From Aerococcaceae bacterium DSM 111021 (GTDB lineage: Bacteria > Bacillota > Bacilli > Lactobacillales > Aerococcaceae), in contig JACCEK010000001.1 in assembly GCA_020112395.1 (NCBI GenBank), positions 1,178,001 to 1,242,000 on the forward strand: a stretch of DNA of 64,000 bases, given 5' to 3'. Positions 27,230 through 34,908 of this stretch are shown one piece after another. Each line of letters opens with the position of its first letter. The first letter of the stretch is position 1. The notes beneath the pieces are model-generated. The model saw nothing but the letters and a program-made list of their open reading frames with translations. It did no database searches and was not told the DNA's origin. Both the position numbers and the translations under genes were made by a program.

Positions 27230-27583
27230 TCACTTCGTTAAATCATAACTTAAATCCAAGAGGTGAGTAATGTCGTCCTCTGGAACAGACCCATCTAATA
27301 CGATGCTAACCCAATGCTCTTTATTCATATGGTAGGCGGGTAAAATGGCATCTTTCTTCCTCAAGATATCTACTAGTTCTGGATCGCATTTTACATTCAG
27401 TATTTGTATTTCTCCCCCGCCATCCATATTTAACTTCTCTTTGTTCACATTCATCAGCAAGCCGTACCATTTGTTATTTTTATCATGTCTGAGTGCAGCA
27501 AAATCTGGAAATTTATTCCAAGGATAATCAGGTTCTGTTCTATAGCTATTTTTTGCATATTTTAAAACATCTTCTCTATCCAT
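27230..27583 (-). CDS. MmcQ/YjbR family protein
   Basis: A 117-residue protein of the MmcQ/YjbR (CyaY-like fold) family. The pattern EPDYPWNKFPDFAALRHDKN near residue 17, KWYGLLMN and the terminal KEHWVSIVLDGSVPEDDI with LLDLSYDLTK match well. Members are proposed to bind DNA but have no firm role. AGGAGGAG lies before the ATG. It is a single-gene unit facing the following regulator. Confidence 0.85.
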   Translation of the reverse strand: MDREDVLKYAKNSYRTEPDYPWNKFPDFAALRHDKNNKWYGLLMNVNKEKLNMDGGGEIQILNVKCDPELVDILRKKDAILPAYHMNKEHWVSIVLDGSVPEDDITHLLDLSYDLTK

Positions 27584-27907
27584 TACAAGCTCCTCCTCGT
27601 ATTATTAAAAGCATCAGTATATCTCATATACTAACGCCCTCATTCTTAAAATACAAACATCTGAAACTGCGTTAAGGTCCCTTTCAAATAACCATCGCCG
27701 ATAGAATTAAGTTTATACACTCAATTTCTCATTCTTTTTTTATTGTGCTAGCTAATCCAATTTATTAACACATTCCAAAAAATGCAGTTTCTCTATTTAC
27801 CAAGGTTCTATATCAGATGTTAAAGATGTTTGCGCAATTGAATATGACATTTGATAGCCATTAATAGATTTTTCACGTATTATTTTACTAGGAGGTACGA
27901 AAATAAG

Positions 27908-28342
27908 ATGAAATTTGATGAAAAAGTATTTCAATTAAGAAAAGAATCGCGCCTATCTCAGGAAGAAGTGGCAGAGCGTATGAATGTCTCTCGTCAAACA
28001 ATTTCCAATTGGGAAAACGGATCGGCTCAACCAACCTTAAGTAAAGCGGTCGACTTGGCTGATTTATTTGAAGTCTCTTTAGATGAGTTGGTTGGTAAGA
28101 CAGTTCGCAATATAGAAAAGACTAGCCCAATATTATCGGCCTTAGTCGGTCAAATCGTGACGATTTACTTGAATCCAGAAACGGATGCTTGGATTTCAGT
28201 GAGCAAAACGGAATTAAAGCATTGCGACGTCATAGAAGTCACCCCCAGCAATTTGAAGGTAATTATGACAGAGAAAAAGCAAAGAGTGGAACGATTATTT
28301 TTCTTAAAAGATATTATTGCTTTTAAAAAGGAAGGTGAATAG
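27908..28342 (+). CDS. XRE-family helix-turn-helix regulator with extra C-terminal domain
   Basis: A 144-residue protein from ATG 27908 (AGGAGG 12 bases upstream). Residues 1-65 form an XRE HTH (QEEVAERMNVSRQTISNWEN, then LSKAVDLADLFEVSLDELVG). Residues 75-140 form a small beta-rich domain (GQIVTIYLNPETDAWISVSK) predicted to sense or bind something unknown. The next gene starts 2 bases after the stop, with the ribosome binding site inside this gene, so regulator and membrane protein are co-expressed, as in many XRE/membrane-partner pairs. Confidence 0.8.
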   Translation: MKFDEKVFQLRKESRLSQEEVAERMNVSRQTISNWENGSAQPTLSKAVDLADLFEVSLDELVGKTVRNIEKTSPILSALVGQIVTIYLNPETDAWISVSKTELKHCDVIEVTPSNLKVIMTEKKQRVERLFFLKDIIAFKKEGE

Positions 28343-28343
28343 T

Positions 28344-28691
28344 ATGTGGTGGCTATTTATAATAATGATTCTCCTAATATTATTTTCTAAAATAGATGAT
28401 ATTAATGAACTTTTTAAACGGAACAATCCGAACTATCGAAAAGAAAAAGAGCAGGAACGACACGAGCAATTAAATAAACAACTCGAAATTATGCAACGTT
28501 TGAAACAATTGCTTGGAGAAGAGTGTCAACTTGAAAGCAATCAACTTTATTTAATGTCGCTTCCAAATAAGGTTCAAGCGAGAATACTTGCAGTTGATGA
28601 AGGCTGGGTAGAATTTACGGTTAACAAGAAAAAGAAAATCACCCTAGTTCTCAAAATTGAAGATATCAGTGCGGTCAGTCGTATTTTGTAA
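28344..28691 (+). CDS. Membrane-anchored partner of the XRE regulator
   Basis: A 115-residue protein from the ATG at 28344 (AAGGAAGGTG upstream). One N-terminal transmembrane helix (MWWLFIIMILLILFS), a charged helical stretch (residues 28-55, RKEKEQERHEQLNKQLEI) likely to be a coiled coil, and a C-terminal beta-rich cytoplasmic domain ending in TLVLKIEDISAVSRIL. That ending, a ligand-like strand followed by 'IE(D/E)I.....', is similar to the C-terminus of the regulator just upstream (MTEKKQRVERLFFLKDIIAF), suggesting related domains. Family not recognised. Confidence 0.65.
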   Translation: MWWLFIIMILLILFSKIDDINELFKRNNPNYRKEKEQERHEQLNKQLEIMQRLKQLLGEECQLESNQLYLMSLPNKVQARILAVDEGWVEFTVNKKKKITLVLKIEDISAVSRIL

Positions 28692-28752
28692 AAATCGTCT
28701 GGTCTTTATATTTTCAACCATGAGTCTTTTAAACTTGCAGATGCATAAGCCA

Positions 28753-28788
28753 AAAGAAACTGACCCGTTGAATTGGGTCAGTTTCTTT
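28753..28788 (+). terminator. Terminator of the XRE-membrane protein pair
   Basis: A perfect 14-bp stem (AAAGAAACTGACCC / GGGTCAGTTTCTTT) with an 8-base loop and a T-rich 3' side. Confidence 0.85.
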
Positions 28789-28833
28789 ACTTTCCTTATC
28801 TTCTTTATAGATATGTTTAAGCAAGTTGTATCA

Positions 28834-29187
28834 CTAAACTGAGACAGTCTTGAATTTGGTTACTGGTTGAAGATTCTCACCTGTATTCATGTCGAAAAAT
28901 TGTGCCTTATTCATGTTTACAGCCAGTTCTACTTTATTCTCTGGTTCGGAGTGATCACTCGAATCAATTTTTGCGATAAATTCATTGCGGTCTCTTTCTA
29001 GATTGAGCATTGTTTCCGCTTCTAATAATTCTGCTACCGTGACCATGGCTTCTAAGATTAAGTTTGGGGAAGCATCAATAAAAAGCTGTTCTGAATGAAG
29101 ATCTTCTGGACGAATACCAAATGTGATGTCTTTATTTTGATATCCTTTCTCTTCTAACATTTTACGTTGAGGTTCGTGTGACTGTTT
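28834..29187 (-). pseudogene. C-terminal remnant of an MsmK-type ABC ATPase
   Basis: About 117 codons match only the TOBE-type regulatory domain of sugar-import ATPases: FGIRPEDLHSEQ, then VNMNKAQFFDMNTGENL, aligned with [12 protein letters not shown] and [16 protein letters not shown] of the intact copy at 1892. The nucleotide-binding domain is gone, with a stop just upstream of the readable part. Confidence 0.85.
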
Positions 29188-29253
29188 ATTATTATGATTA
29201 GATTTAAAGTAAAAAGTGCTTTATTTTAAAGAGCGGACTTGTATTTTAGTTAA

Positions 29254-29458
29254 GCGGATTCTATTATTACAAATAGTGTCCGCTATTTGTATTTGCAGAC
29301 TCTATTTATGAAAATAGTGTCCGCTAGTCGTGTTTGCGGATTCTATTGATGAAAATAGTGGCCGCTATTCGTGTTTGCAGACTCTATTTATGAAAATAGT
29401 GGCCGCTATTTGAATTTACAGATTTTTTTTTAAAAAAATAGTATCCGCTATTTAGACT
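29254..29458. repeat. Five tandem 41-bp hairpin repeats
   Basis: Five units of 41 bp, e.g. GCGGATTCTATTGATGAAAA followed by TAGTGGCCGCTATTCGTGTTT. Units 1-4 are well conserved and unit 5 is degenerate. Each unit has inverted arms (GCGGA-TCTATTT and AAATAGTGTCCGC), so each can fold into a hairpin. A half-unit (GAGCGGACTTG) lies just left. The sequence differs from the array at 19581 but the design is the same. The rest of 29161-29554 has no gene. Confidence 0.9.
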
Positions 29459-29554
29459 ATCTTAAATAGTACTTGCTAAGCGAGTTATCTTCACATAATC
29501 AAAATACATTTGACGAGCTACTTCATTTCTAAAATAATAAATTTTAGCAACTTG

Positions 29555-29583
29555 TTGACTTGAATCCTAAATTACTTTATATT
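29555..29583 (+). promoter_or_regulatory. Promoter of the Rrf2 operon
   Basis: TTGACT (29555-29560) and TATATT (29578-29583) separated by 17 bases, 43 bases before the Rrf2 start codon. Confidence 0.7.
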
Positions 29584-29585
29584 TA

Positions 29586-29616
29586 ATTACAGACAATTAT
29601 AGTCTTTAATTAAAGA
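29586..29616. promoter_or_regulatory. Probable Rrf2 operator in its own leader
   Basis: A partial dyad (TTACAGAC and AGTCTTTAATT arms) lies between the -10 and the Rrf2 ribosome binding site. The half AGTCTTTAAT recurs as GGTCTTTAAT at 30077-30085 upstream of the next gene, suggesting a shared regulator. Confidence 0.5.
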
Positions 29617-29625
29617 GGTGATTAT

Positions 29626-30039
29626 ATGAAATATTCAAAGGCTACTAATTATGCCTTACATTCGATGGTTCATTTAGCAATGGAGTCGAATAACGAAGCG
29701 GTGCGGGTCGAGGATTTAGCTAATCGCCAACATCTTTCGCCAACATATTTATCAAAAATTTTGACTAAATTATCCAAAGCAGGCTTAATCACATCAACGC
29801 CTGGGGTTAAAGGTGGTTACCGATTACTTCGTTCACCGGAAGAATGTACATTCTTGGATATTATTCAAGCGATTGAAGGTCAAGAATCTTTACTCACTTG
29901 TACGATGTCGCATCAAGGTTCACATCACGAAGAGTGTTTGATTGAGCGAGCAGTTGCACAAGCAGAAGACAAGATGTATGAGGCCTTAGCACAAAAGACA
30001 ATTGCTGATATTTTGACACAGATGCATGCGAGACACTAA
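29626..30039 (+). CDS. Rrf2-family transcriptional regulator
   Basis: A 137-residue winged-helix regulator: MKYSKATNYALHSMVHLA, LSPTYLSKILTKLSKAGLI recognition region and the GVKGGYRLLRSPEECTFLDI wing are typical. A single cluster of Cys (C98 and C110) with nearby His (SHHEEC) could serve as a redox or thiol switch, as in YwnA/NsrR-like members, though the three-cysteine iron-sulfur pattern of NsrR is incomplete. It probably represses itself and the following flavoprotein and methyltransferase genes. Confidence 0.9.
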   Translation: MKYSKATNYALHSMVHLAMESNNEAVRVEDLANRQHLSPTYLSKILTKLSKAGLITSTPGVKGGYRLLRSPEECTFLDIIQAIEGQESLLTCTMSHQGSHHEECLIERAVAQAEDKMYEALAQKTIADILTQMHARH

Positions 30040-30061
30040 TCAGTGTCGAGTTTTATTTTAA

Positions 30062-30085
30062 TTATAGATATTAAAGGTCTTTAAT
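30062..30085. promoter_or_regulatory. Second copy of the Rrf2-type motif
   Basis: ATATTAAAGGTCTTTAATA contains the palindrome TTAAAGGTCTTTAA, 22 bases before the flavoprotein start codon, matching the half-site upstream of the Rrf2 gene. Confidence 0.45.
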
Positions 30086-30106
30086 AGAGTTTATAGGAGG
30101 AAATAC

Positions 30107-31009
30107 ATGATAGATGTAGTAGTAATTGGTGGAGGTCCTGCTGGAATGAGTGCAGCTTTAGTTGCCGGCAGAGGTAGAAATGACGTTTTACTTATTGACG
30201 AAGAAAAACCAAGAAATGCTGTAACGAATGAATCACACGCTTTTTTAACTAGAGATGGAATCACACCAGAGGATTTTAGAAAGAAAGGGCGACGGGACTT
30301 ACTTAAATACCCAACAATTACAATCCAAAACGAAAGAATCGCTTCAATTGCTCGAAATAAAGATGGTTCATTTCAATTGACGACAAGCTCTGAGGACATC
30401 ATCCATACTAAAAATGTTGTCTTAGCTACTGGTTTAACTGAGACACTCCCAAATGTGAAAGATATTGAGAACTACTACGGAAGCAGTATCTTCTCTTGCC
30501 CCTTCTGTGACGGTTGGGAAATGAAAGAACGCCCGCTGATATTCATTACAGAATCGAACCAAGCTTTTCATGTCGTGAAATTATTGAAAAACTGGACCGA
30601 TGATTTGATTGTCGCGACCAACGGTCTGGAGGTCTTTGATACGGAACAAAAAACACTCATGAAAAAGAACAACATCCGCCTCATTGGTGATAAAATCACT
30701 CAATTAAACGGCACAAATGGTGAGCTCCAAAGCGTTGAGTTTGAAAATGGCGAAACAATCCTTCGAACAGGTGGCTTTTGTTCAACAGACTTAAATAATA
30801 AACTACCATTCACCCAACAGCTTGGTATTGAAGTCAGTGAAGCGGGGTTTATTACAACTGACATGATGGGACGCACGAATATTAACGGTTTATATGCTGC
30901 AGGAGAAATTACCGGACCGTCACAACTCATCGTTTCTGCAAGCCAAGGACACATGGCTGGTATGGGCATTATCGCTCAGTCTAGCGAAGAAAATTTTAAA
31001 ACCATATAA
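30107..31009 (+). CDS. Thioredoxin-reductase-like NAD(P)/FAD oxidoreductase
   Basis: A 300-residue flavoprotein. FAD-binding GGGPAGMSAALVAG lies at residues 8-21, the redox-active CPFC pair at about residues 130-133 (SIFSCPFCDGWEMKERP), and the terminal FAD-contact GLYAAGEITG near 265. In true thioredoxin reductases the NADPH motif GxGxxA follows the CxxC; here it is poorly preserved (PLIFITESNQAFHVVK), as in the group of small TrxR-like proteins linked to Rrf2 regulators. Its substrate is unknown. It is 12 bases before the methyltransferase gene, with AGGAGG upstream. Confidence 0.88.
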   Translation: MIDVVVIGGGPAGMSAALVAGRGRNDVLLIDEEKPRNAVTNESHAFLTRDGITPEDFRKKGRRDLLKYPTITIQNERIASIARNKDGSFQLTTSSEDIIHTKNVVLATGLTETLPNVKDIENYYGSSIFSCPFCDGWEMKERPLIFITESNQAFHVVKLLKNWTDDLIVATNGLEVFDTEQKTLMKKNNIRLIGDKITQLNGTNGELQSVEFENGETILRTGGFCSTDLNNKLPFTQQLGIEVSEAGFITTDMMGRTNINGLYAAGEITGPSQLIVSASQGHMAGMGIIAQSSEENFKTI

Positions 31010-31021
31010 GGAGACAATGCA

Positions 31022-31612
31022 TTGGGACATATAGATAAATTCAACCAACTCGCAACACACTATGACACACCCACTAATATAAAAATGGCCAAACTAGCAA
31101 CTGAGGCAATCCGCCCTTTTCTAGATAAAAACGACTCGAAAACAGCAGCCGATATCGGATGTGGTACAGGTCTAATCGGACTCGAATTACTCGACGACGT
31201 TGAGTCGATGTTATTTGTCGACGCATCTGAAAAAATGCTTCAACAAGTCGAGATGAAATTAACCGATAAAGCGTCTAACAACGCGTCAGTCCTACTGATA
31301 GATATTGAAAAAGACATCCAACTTCCATATAAAGTAGACACAATCGTTCTGTCATTGGTCTTACACCATATCCCCAACCATCCAAAATTATTGTCTAACC
31401 TCTACGATAATTTAAATGACAATGGGCAATTACTTATTATTGAAATGGAGAAACAAGTTAAAAACGGTCATGGAGTGGATCGAGCTGAGTTAGCGACTGA
31501 ATTAACAGAGCTGGGTTACAAAAAAGTCCAATCAAAGATTTTCTATAATGATCAAAAAGAAAATCACATTCATGATACGTCTCGGTTTATTCTGAGTGCT
31601 CGAAAAATTTAA
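31022..31612 (+). CDS. Class I SAM-dependent methyltransferase
   Basis: A 196-residue enzyme with the SAM-binding motif ADIGCGTGLIGLEL (residues ~41-54), the acidic VDASEKML loop and VLSLVLHHIPNH. The start is a TTG with AAGGAG 8 bases upstream; no in-frame ATG precedes the conserved N-terminus (DKFNQLATHYDTP). It is co-transcribed with the flavoprotein and under the same Rrf2 control. The methyl acceptor is unknown; metalloid or thiol substrates are often proposed for such neighbours, but nothing here proves it. Confidence 0.85.
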   Translation: MGHIDKFNQLATHYDTPTNIKMAKLATEAIRPFLDKNDSKTAADIGCGTGLIGLELLDDVESMLFVDASEKMLQQVEMKLTDKASNNASVLLIDIEKDIQLPYKVDTIVLSLVLHHIPNHPKLLSNLYDNLNDNGQLLIIEMEKQVKNGHGVDRAELATELTELGYKKVQSKIFYNDQKENHIHDTSRFILSARKI

Positions 31613-31654
31613 TAAAAAAGAAATAAGCCACTTCAAAAAAATAACTCCTTGAAT

Positions 31655-31706
31655 GATGTGACCCCCGAAAGTTAGAGTTAAACAACTCACTTTCGGGGGT
31701 CACATC
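31655..31706. terminator. Long hairpin between the methyltransferase and luxS
   Basis: A perfect 18-bp stem (GATGTGACCCCCGAAAGT / ACTTTCGGGGGTCACATC) with a 16-base loop. U runs are weak, so it may be a bidirectional terminator or an RNA stabiliser. Confidence 0.6.
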
Positions 31707-31751
31707 AGCGACAAGTAAGAACAGTACTTTTTTAATTATTTTCTTCATAAT

Positions 31752-32237
31752 TTATCCCTCTTTCGATTCATAGGCGAATGACAAGTCAGTAATTTCAGTT
31801 AACACTTGATAATAATTTTGACTATAATAGCGAGCCATCGGCAAGTTTTGATCTAAGAAATTACCACAATCGCGTGCTGTGGCTCCTGGAATCTCATCAT
31901 CAAATTCAGAGATAAATTTAAACGTATCTTGAAGTAAAGAAAGCACATCTTGCGGTTCAACGGCATCCGTTAAAATTAAGTAAAAGCCCGTACGGCAACC
32001 CATAGGTCCGAAATAGATGACTTCATCTTTAAATGTCGGGTCATTACGTAAATAAGTCGCTCCTAAGTGCTCAATCGTATGTATCTCTGCCGTATTCATA
32101 ACCGGTTCAAAGTTAGGTGCCGTAAAGCGTAAGTCGTAGGACTTTAACCCACGATTTCCCACCTTATCTTCTCTCGATAAATATAGTCCTGGTGTTAAAT
32201 TTAAGTGATCCACTGTGAAGCTTGCGATTTTTTCCAT
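31752..32237 (-). CDS. luxS: S-ribosylhomocysteine lyase
   Basis: A 161-residue metalloenzyme of the activated methyl cycle, cleaving S-ribosylhomocysteine to homocysteine and the AI-2 precursor. The metal site HTIEH (H53, E56, H57) and C124 (ARDCGN), and the catalytic Cys C81 (GPMGCRTGFYL), are all present. Length is normal. It is a single gene preceded by a T-box leader, so it is apparently induced when a charged tRNA, probably methionyl-tRNA, runs short. Confidence 0.95.
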   Translation of the reverse strand: MEKIASFTVDHLNLTPGLYLSREDKVGNRGLKSYDLRFTAPNFEPVMNTAEIHTIEHLGATYLRNDPTFKDEVIYFGPMGCRTGFYLILTDAVEPQDVLSLLQDTFKFISEFDDEIPGATARDCGNFLDQNLPMARYYSQNYYQVLTEITDLSFAYESKEG

Positions 32238-32344
32238 GTGTACATTCTCCTATTCTTTTCATCAAAATTTTGAACTTCGATGGTACTCAAGTAAAATTCT
32301 GGCCAGAACATTTTATTAAGTAAATTTTTAAAATTGCTAAAAAA

Positions 32345-32610
32345 AATACCCATCCCTTTATCTATCAATACTTTGATAAATAAAGGGACGGATACTTCCG
32401 TGTTACCACCCTCGTTTATGCCTGTCTCACAACACACACCTCAACAATTCCGCATCTCTGCTGAAATCTGGCAATATATCGGTTGCTTCCCGTTCGAATA
32501 GCGTTAACCATCCAAAAACTCAGAGCTCATCTTCACTGCTTCTATCATGGACCCTTTCTCACCAACCGGGCTCTCTTGACCTGATTTCATCAGTTACTCT
32601 TCTCTTCAAT
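32345..32610 (-). ncRNA. T-box riboswitch leader of luxS (probable methionine specifier)
   Basis: Read on the minus strand, the leader has a Stem I with the conserved AGAGAGC, GGTTGGTG and AGAAAGG-type bulges, a specifier-loop segment GTGAAG-ATG-AGCTCTGAG, and the T-box element AGGGTGGTAACACGG (32398-32412). This is followed by a terminator (CCCTTTATTTATCA / TTGATAGATAAAGGG then TTTTTTTT, 32341-32394). ATG in the specifier position fits methionine and the role of LuxS in methionine recycling. Exact specifier alignment should be checked by folding. Confidence 0.85.
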
Positions 32611-32657
32611 GTAAAATTTATATTAAAAATATGATAATCACATGAGTGATTGATTAG

Positions 32658-32686
32658 ATATTATCACCACTTCCAAATTAAGTCAA
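32658..32686 (-). promoter_or_regulatory. Promoter of the T-box-luxS unit
   Basis: On the minus strand, TTGACT (32681-32686) and TAATAT (32658-32663) are spaced 17 bases, about 48 bases before Stem I. Confidence 0.7.
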
Positions 32687-32713
32687 GCAGTGACCTCTAC
32701 AAAATGCATAAAA

Positions 32714-32739
32714 AACTCCCCACAAAAAAGTGGGAAGTT
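32714..32739 (-). terminator. Terminator of the ATP-grasp gene
   Basis: AACTTCCCAC pairs with GTGGGGAGTT on the minus strand, followed by TTTTTATG, 29 bases after the stop codon at 32768. Confidence 0.75.
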
Positions 32740-32767
32740 CTCCATACTATTATTAAAGCAAGTAAAT

Positions 32768-33829
32768 CTACCTCACCACGTCAAAGTCTTGATAGAACTT
32801 TCTAACTTGTGAATCTGCTAAGAGTGGGTGATGAACTTGATGAAGGCTGACGCCAGGCAAGCTGTTACCTTCCAAGAGACTTATGCCTTGATCCGTTAAA
32901 ACAACGTCCCAGCCTACATAACTTATTTGCTTAGTTTGATAGGCAAAGTCAGCAACGTTCAATATGTCTTCTTTAACTTTCTCCCAATGGGGAATGACTA
33001 GACCCTTAATTTGAACTCCGCTATCAGGATGAACCACATGCCAATTTACTCTGCCATCGATTGGGATTATGGCTGCGTCACCCAACAGACCCGTCTCAGG
33101 GTCAACAGCTACACTTAAGCCATGACGACGGAAATTATCTGTTGGAGCGGACATACTTGTCCCCACCCTAAAGACCGAACCGGCAATAAATGCTTTCTGA
33201 CTTGTCTGATCAACCATGGTTAGTATTCAAATCGTGTTCAAACTATCAGCAAATAAATCCTGAGAGAACTGGCCTTGTTGAATAAATTCCGATATAAAGT
33301 AATTATCCAAAGTGGAAAGATAAGCAATAAACTCATCTTGTGTCATAGTCACATCATTTATTTGAATCTGCCCACTCTTCCATTGAACAAGGGAGACACC
33401 CCTGCCCTCAGCTCCAAAGATTGGCTTAATTACTAGCTTACGAGACTCATCTTTTTGTAAGTAAGCGAGCAAACTCATCGCATCATCAAAGAAATTAGAT
33501 AGAGGTATCACATGCCCCTTCCCTATGAGCGCTAAGGTTGACGGCATCTCCACCTTGCCTTCTAACATCTCAACAAATTCGACTTTGTTGTTCAGATAAT
33601 AAGCTGCTTCTTGGTTAATGGCTCCTGTTTTCATTATTTGGTAGTCAGACAAATAATGTTTATAATTTTTATGATTTAGCCCATACAATATCTTTGACTC
33701 GCTGATGAATCCTTTCACTAACGAGCTAAATCTAACAGAACATTTGACCGGTTGTTTCCTCCGTTGATCCTTCATTACTAAAGCAATCGGCATCAATGCT
33801 TTTCTTAGTAGCTTATGTGATATACCCAT
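32768..33829 (-). pseudogene. Sugar-transfer-associated ATP-grasp protein, interrupted by one in-frame TGA
   Basis: Two open stretches in the same frame (33829-33230 and 33226-32768) encode a protein of about 353 residues of the ATP-grasp family found near polysaccharide genes. The N-terminal half ends DSLNTI, the TGA is at 33227-33229, then reading resumes ILTMVDQTSQKAFIAGSVFR. The family normally continues NTIR-LT, so a single CGA-to-TGA change explains the stop. ATP-grasp signs are KPIFGAEGRGVSL (near residue 137) and the C-terminal WDVVLTDQGISLLEGNSLPG. Start region, ribosome binding site and terminator look intact, so the mutation is recent, or a sequencing error. Confidence 0.85.
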
Positions 33830-34164
33830 CTACTCCGCCCCCTCTTTAATCATCAAATTACGTTAAATTATGACTTATTGAAACAATTGAAATGATTCCT
33901 TAAATCCATTATACGCTTTACCAAACCGCTTACAACTATGTTGCTTCAACATTCTTAGGATATATATAAATAGGACCCTCACAGTCAAAATGATATGCTC
34001 CCCCTAAAGTAGACAGGGGGCAGTTCAGCCATAGAATTCTTTCTGTATTTTTGGACTTTATTTGTCACTAAAGATACATTATGACGAGAGTTTCGAATAT
34101 TTATGATGATGTCATGATCCCTAAATTTAAAACTGGCTTTCTGGTAGAATCACAAACAAAAAAA

Positions 34165-34207
34165 TAAGCGGCCTGTCACCTATGCAATATAGGTTACAAG
34201 TCGCTTA
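34165..34207 (-). terminator. Terminator downstream of the CstR operon
   Basis: TAAGCGGCCTGT-ACCTAT pairs with ATAGGT-ACAAGTCGCTTA, followed by U7 on the minus strand. Between the CstR stop (34354) and this hairpin, and from 33830 to 34164, I find no supported gene. Confidence 0.65.
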
Positions 34208-34353
34208 GTAAAAACATTCAATTAAAGTCCATCTATAACGCCTACTCGCTCTTTGATGGCGTGTCCATTTGAATTTCGTAATCATTCTCGTCTTGTACTT
34301 CTTAAAATATTTGAAACTCAACTTGTCCTTTTAAAGAGATTTACTCTATTAAC

Positions 34354-34614
34354 TTATCGGGATTTTACGATTAAGTTAATGGCTTCTTGAATCGATTCAG
34401 AATTTTCCTTGTCGTTTTCTTCTGTGAGACACTGTGCTAAATTTTCGGCGACAATTAAACCAATGGCTCGATCAACACTTGTCCGAATGGCCGATAACTG
34501 TGTCACAACATCTTTACAGTCTTTTTCTTCTTCCATCATATTTAATACGCCCCGTATTTGGCCTTCAGACCTCTTTAAACGATTTTTGACTTTTTTATCG
34601 TATAAGGAACTCAA
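34354..34614 (-). CDS. cstR: CstR-type persulfide-sensing repressor
   Basis: An 86-residue all-helical repressor of the CsoR/DUF156 family. It keeps the two cysteines C33 (KDCKDV) and C62 (ENLAQC) but has Asn at position 58 where copper-binding CsoR has His, the combination found in the staphylococcal persulfide sensor CstR, whose sequence it closely resembles (MMEEEKDCKDVVTQLSA). It would release DNA when its thiols form tri- or tetrasulfide bridges. It is the last gene of the operon it presumably controls and overlaps the rhodanese gene by 4 bases. Confidence 0.9.
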   Translation of the reverse strand: MSSLYDKKVKNRLKRSEGQIRGVLNMMEEEKDCKDVVTQLSAIRTSVDRAIGLIVAENLAQCLTEENDKENSESIQEAINLIVKSR

Positions 34615-34901
34615 GCTATCTCACCTCTCCAAGCTGACATACCGCCTTCAACATTGATTACATCGTATCCTTTTTGACTCAGAATATGGCACGCATTGGC
34701 CGATCGCCCACCACTTTGGCAAACAACATAATAGCTCTTTTCCTTATCCAATTCTACTGGAAAAGTACTTAACGGCTTTGATTTTGCTTCTGGAATATGC
34801 CCCATCTCATATTCGAAATCTTCTCGTACATCAATGATATTTAAATCTTTATTATTTTTGTACATCTCACTAAATTTAGAGTTTGAAATACTTTTAGTCA
34901 T
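34611..34901 (-). CDS. Single-domain rhodanese (sulfurtransferase)
   Basis: A 96-residue rhodanese domain with the active-site loop CQSGGRS (Cys 61), preceded by NIIDVREDFEYEMGHIPEA and ending VEGGMSAWRGE. It would carry a persulfide on Cys 61 and pass it between thiols. It lies 7 bases downstream of the CoA-disulfide-reductase fusion and overlaps cstR by 4 bases. Confidence 0.9.
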   Translation of the reverse strand: MTKSISNSKFSEMYKNNKDLNIIDVREDFEYEMGHIPEAKSKPLSTFPVELDKEKSYYVVCQSGGRSANACHILSQKGYDVINVEGGMSAWRGEIA

Positions 34902-34908
34902 TATTTAA

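Noticed and set aside
31655-31706. An attachment site or transposon end
   Set aside because: The 18-bp inverted repeat forms one simple hairpin between convergent genes, better explained as a terminator.
32201-32437. A 78-residue minus-strand ORF before luxS
   Set aside because: It lies inside the T-box terminator and the start of luxS; the RNA structure explains the sequence.
34079-34168. A 28-codon plus-strand ORF (MTRVSNIYDDVMIPKF)
   Set aside because: No ribosome binding site and no recognised family; it ends in the hairpin region and could be chance.
34207-34353. Possible gene tail on the minus strand (EVQDENDYEIQMDTPSKSE)
   Set aside because: Only about 20 codons, flanked by stops, no recognisable family.
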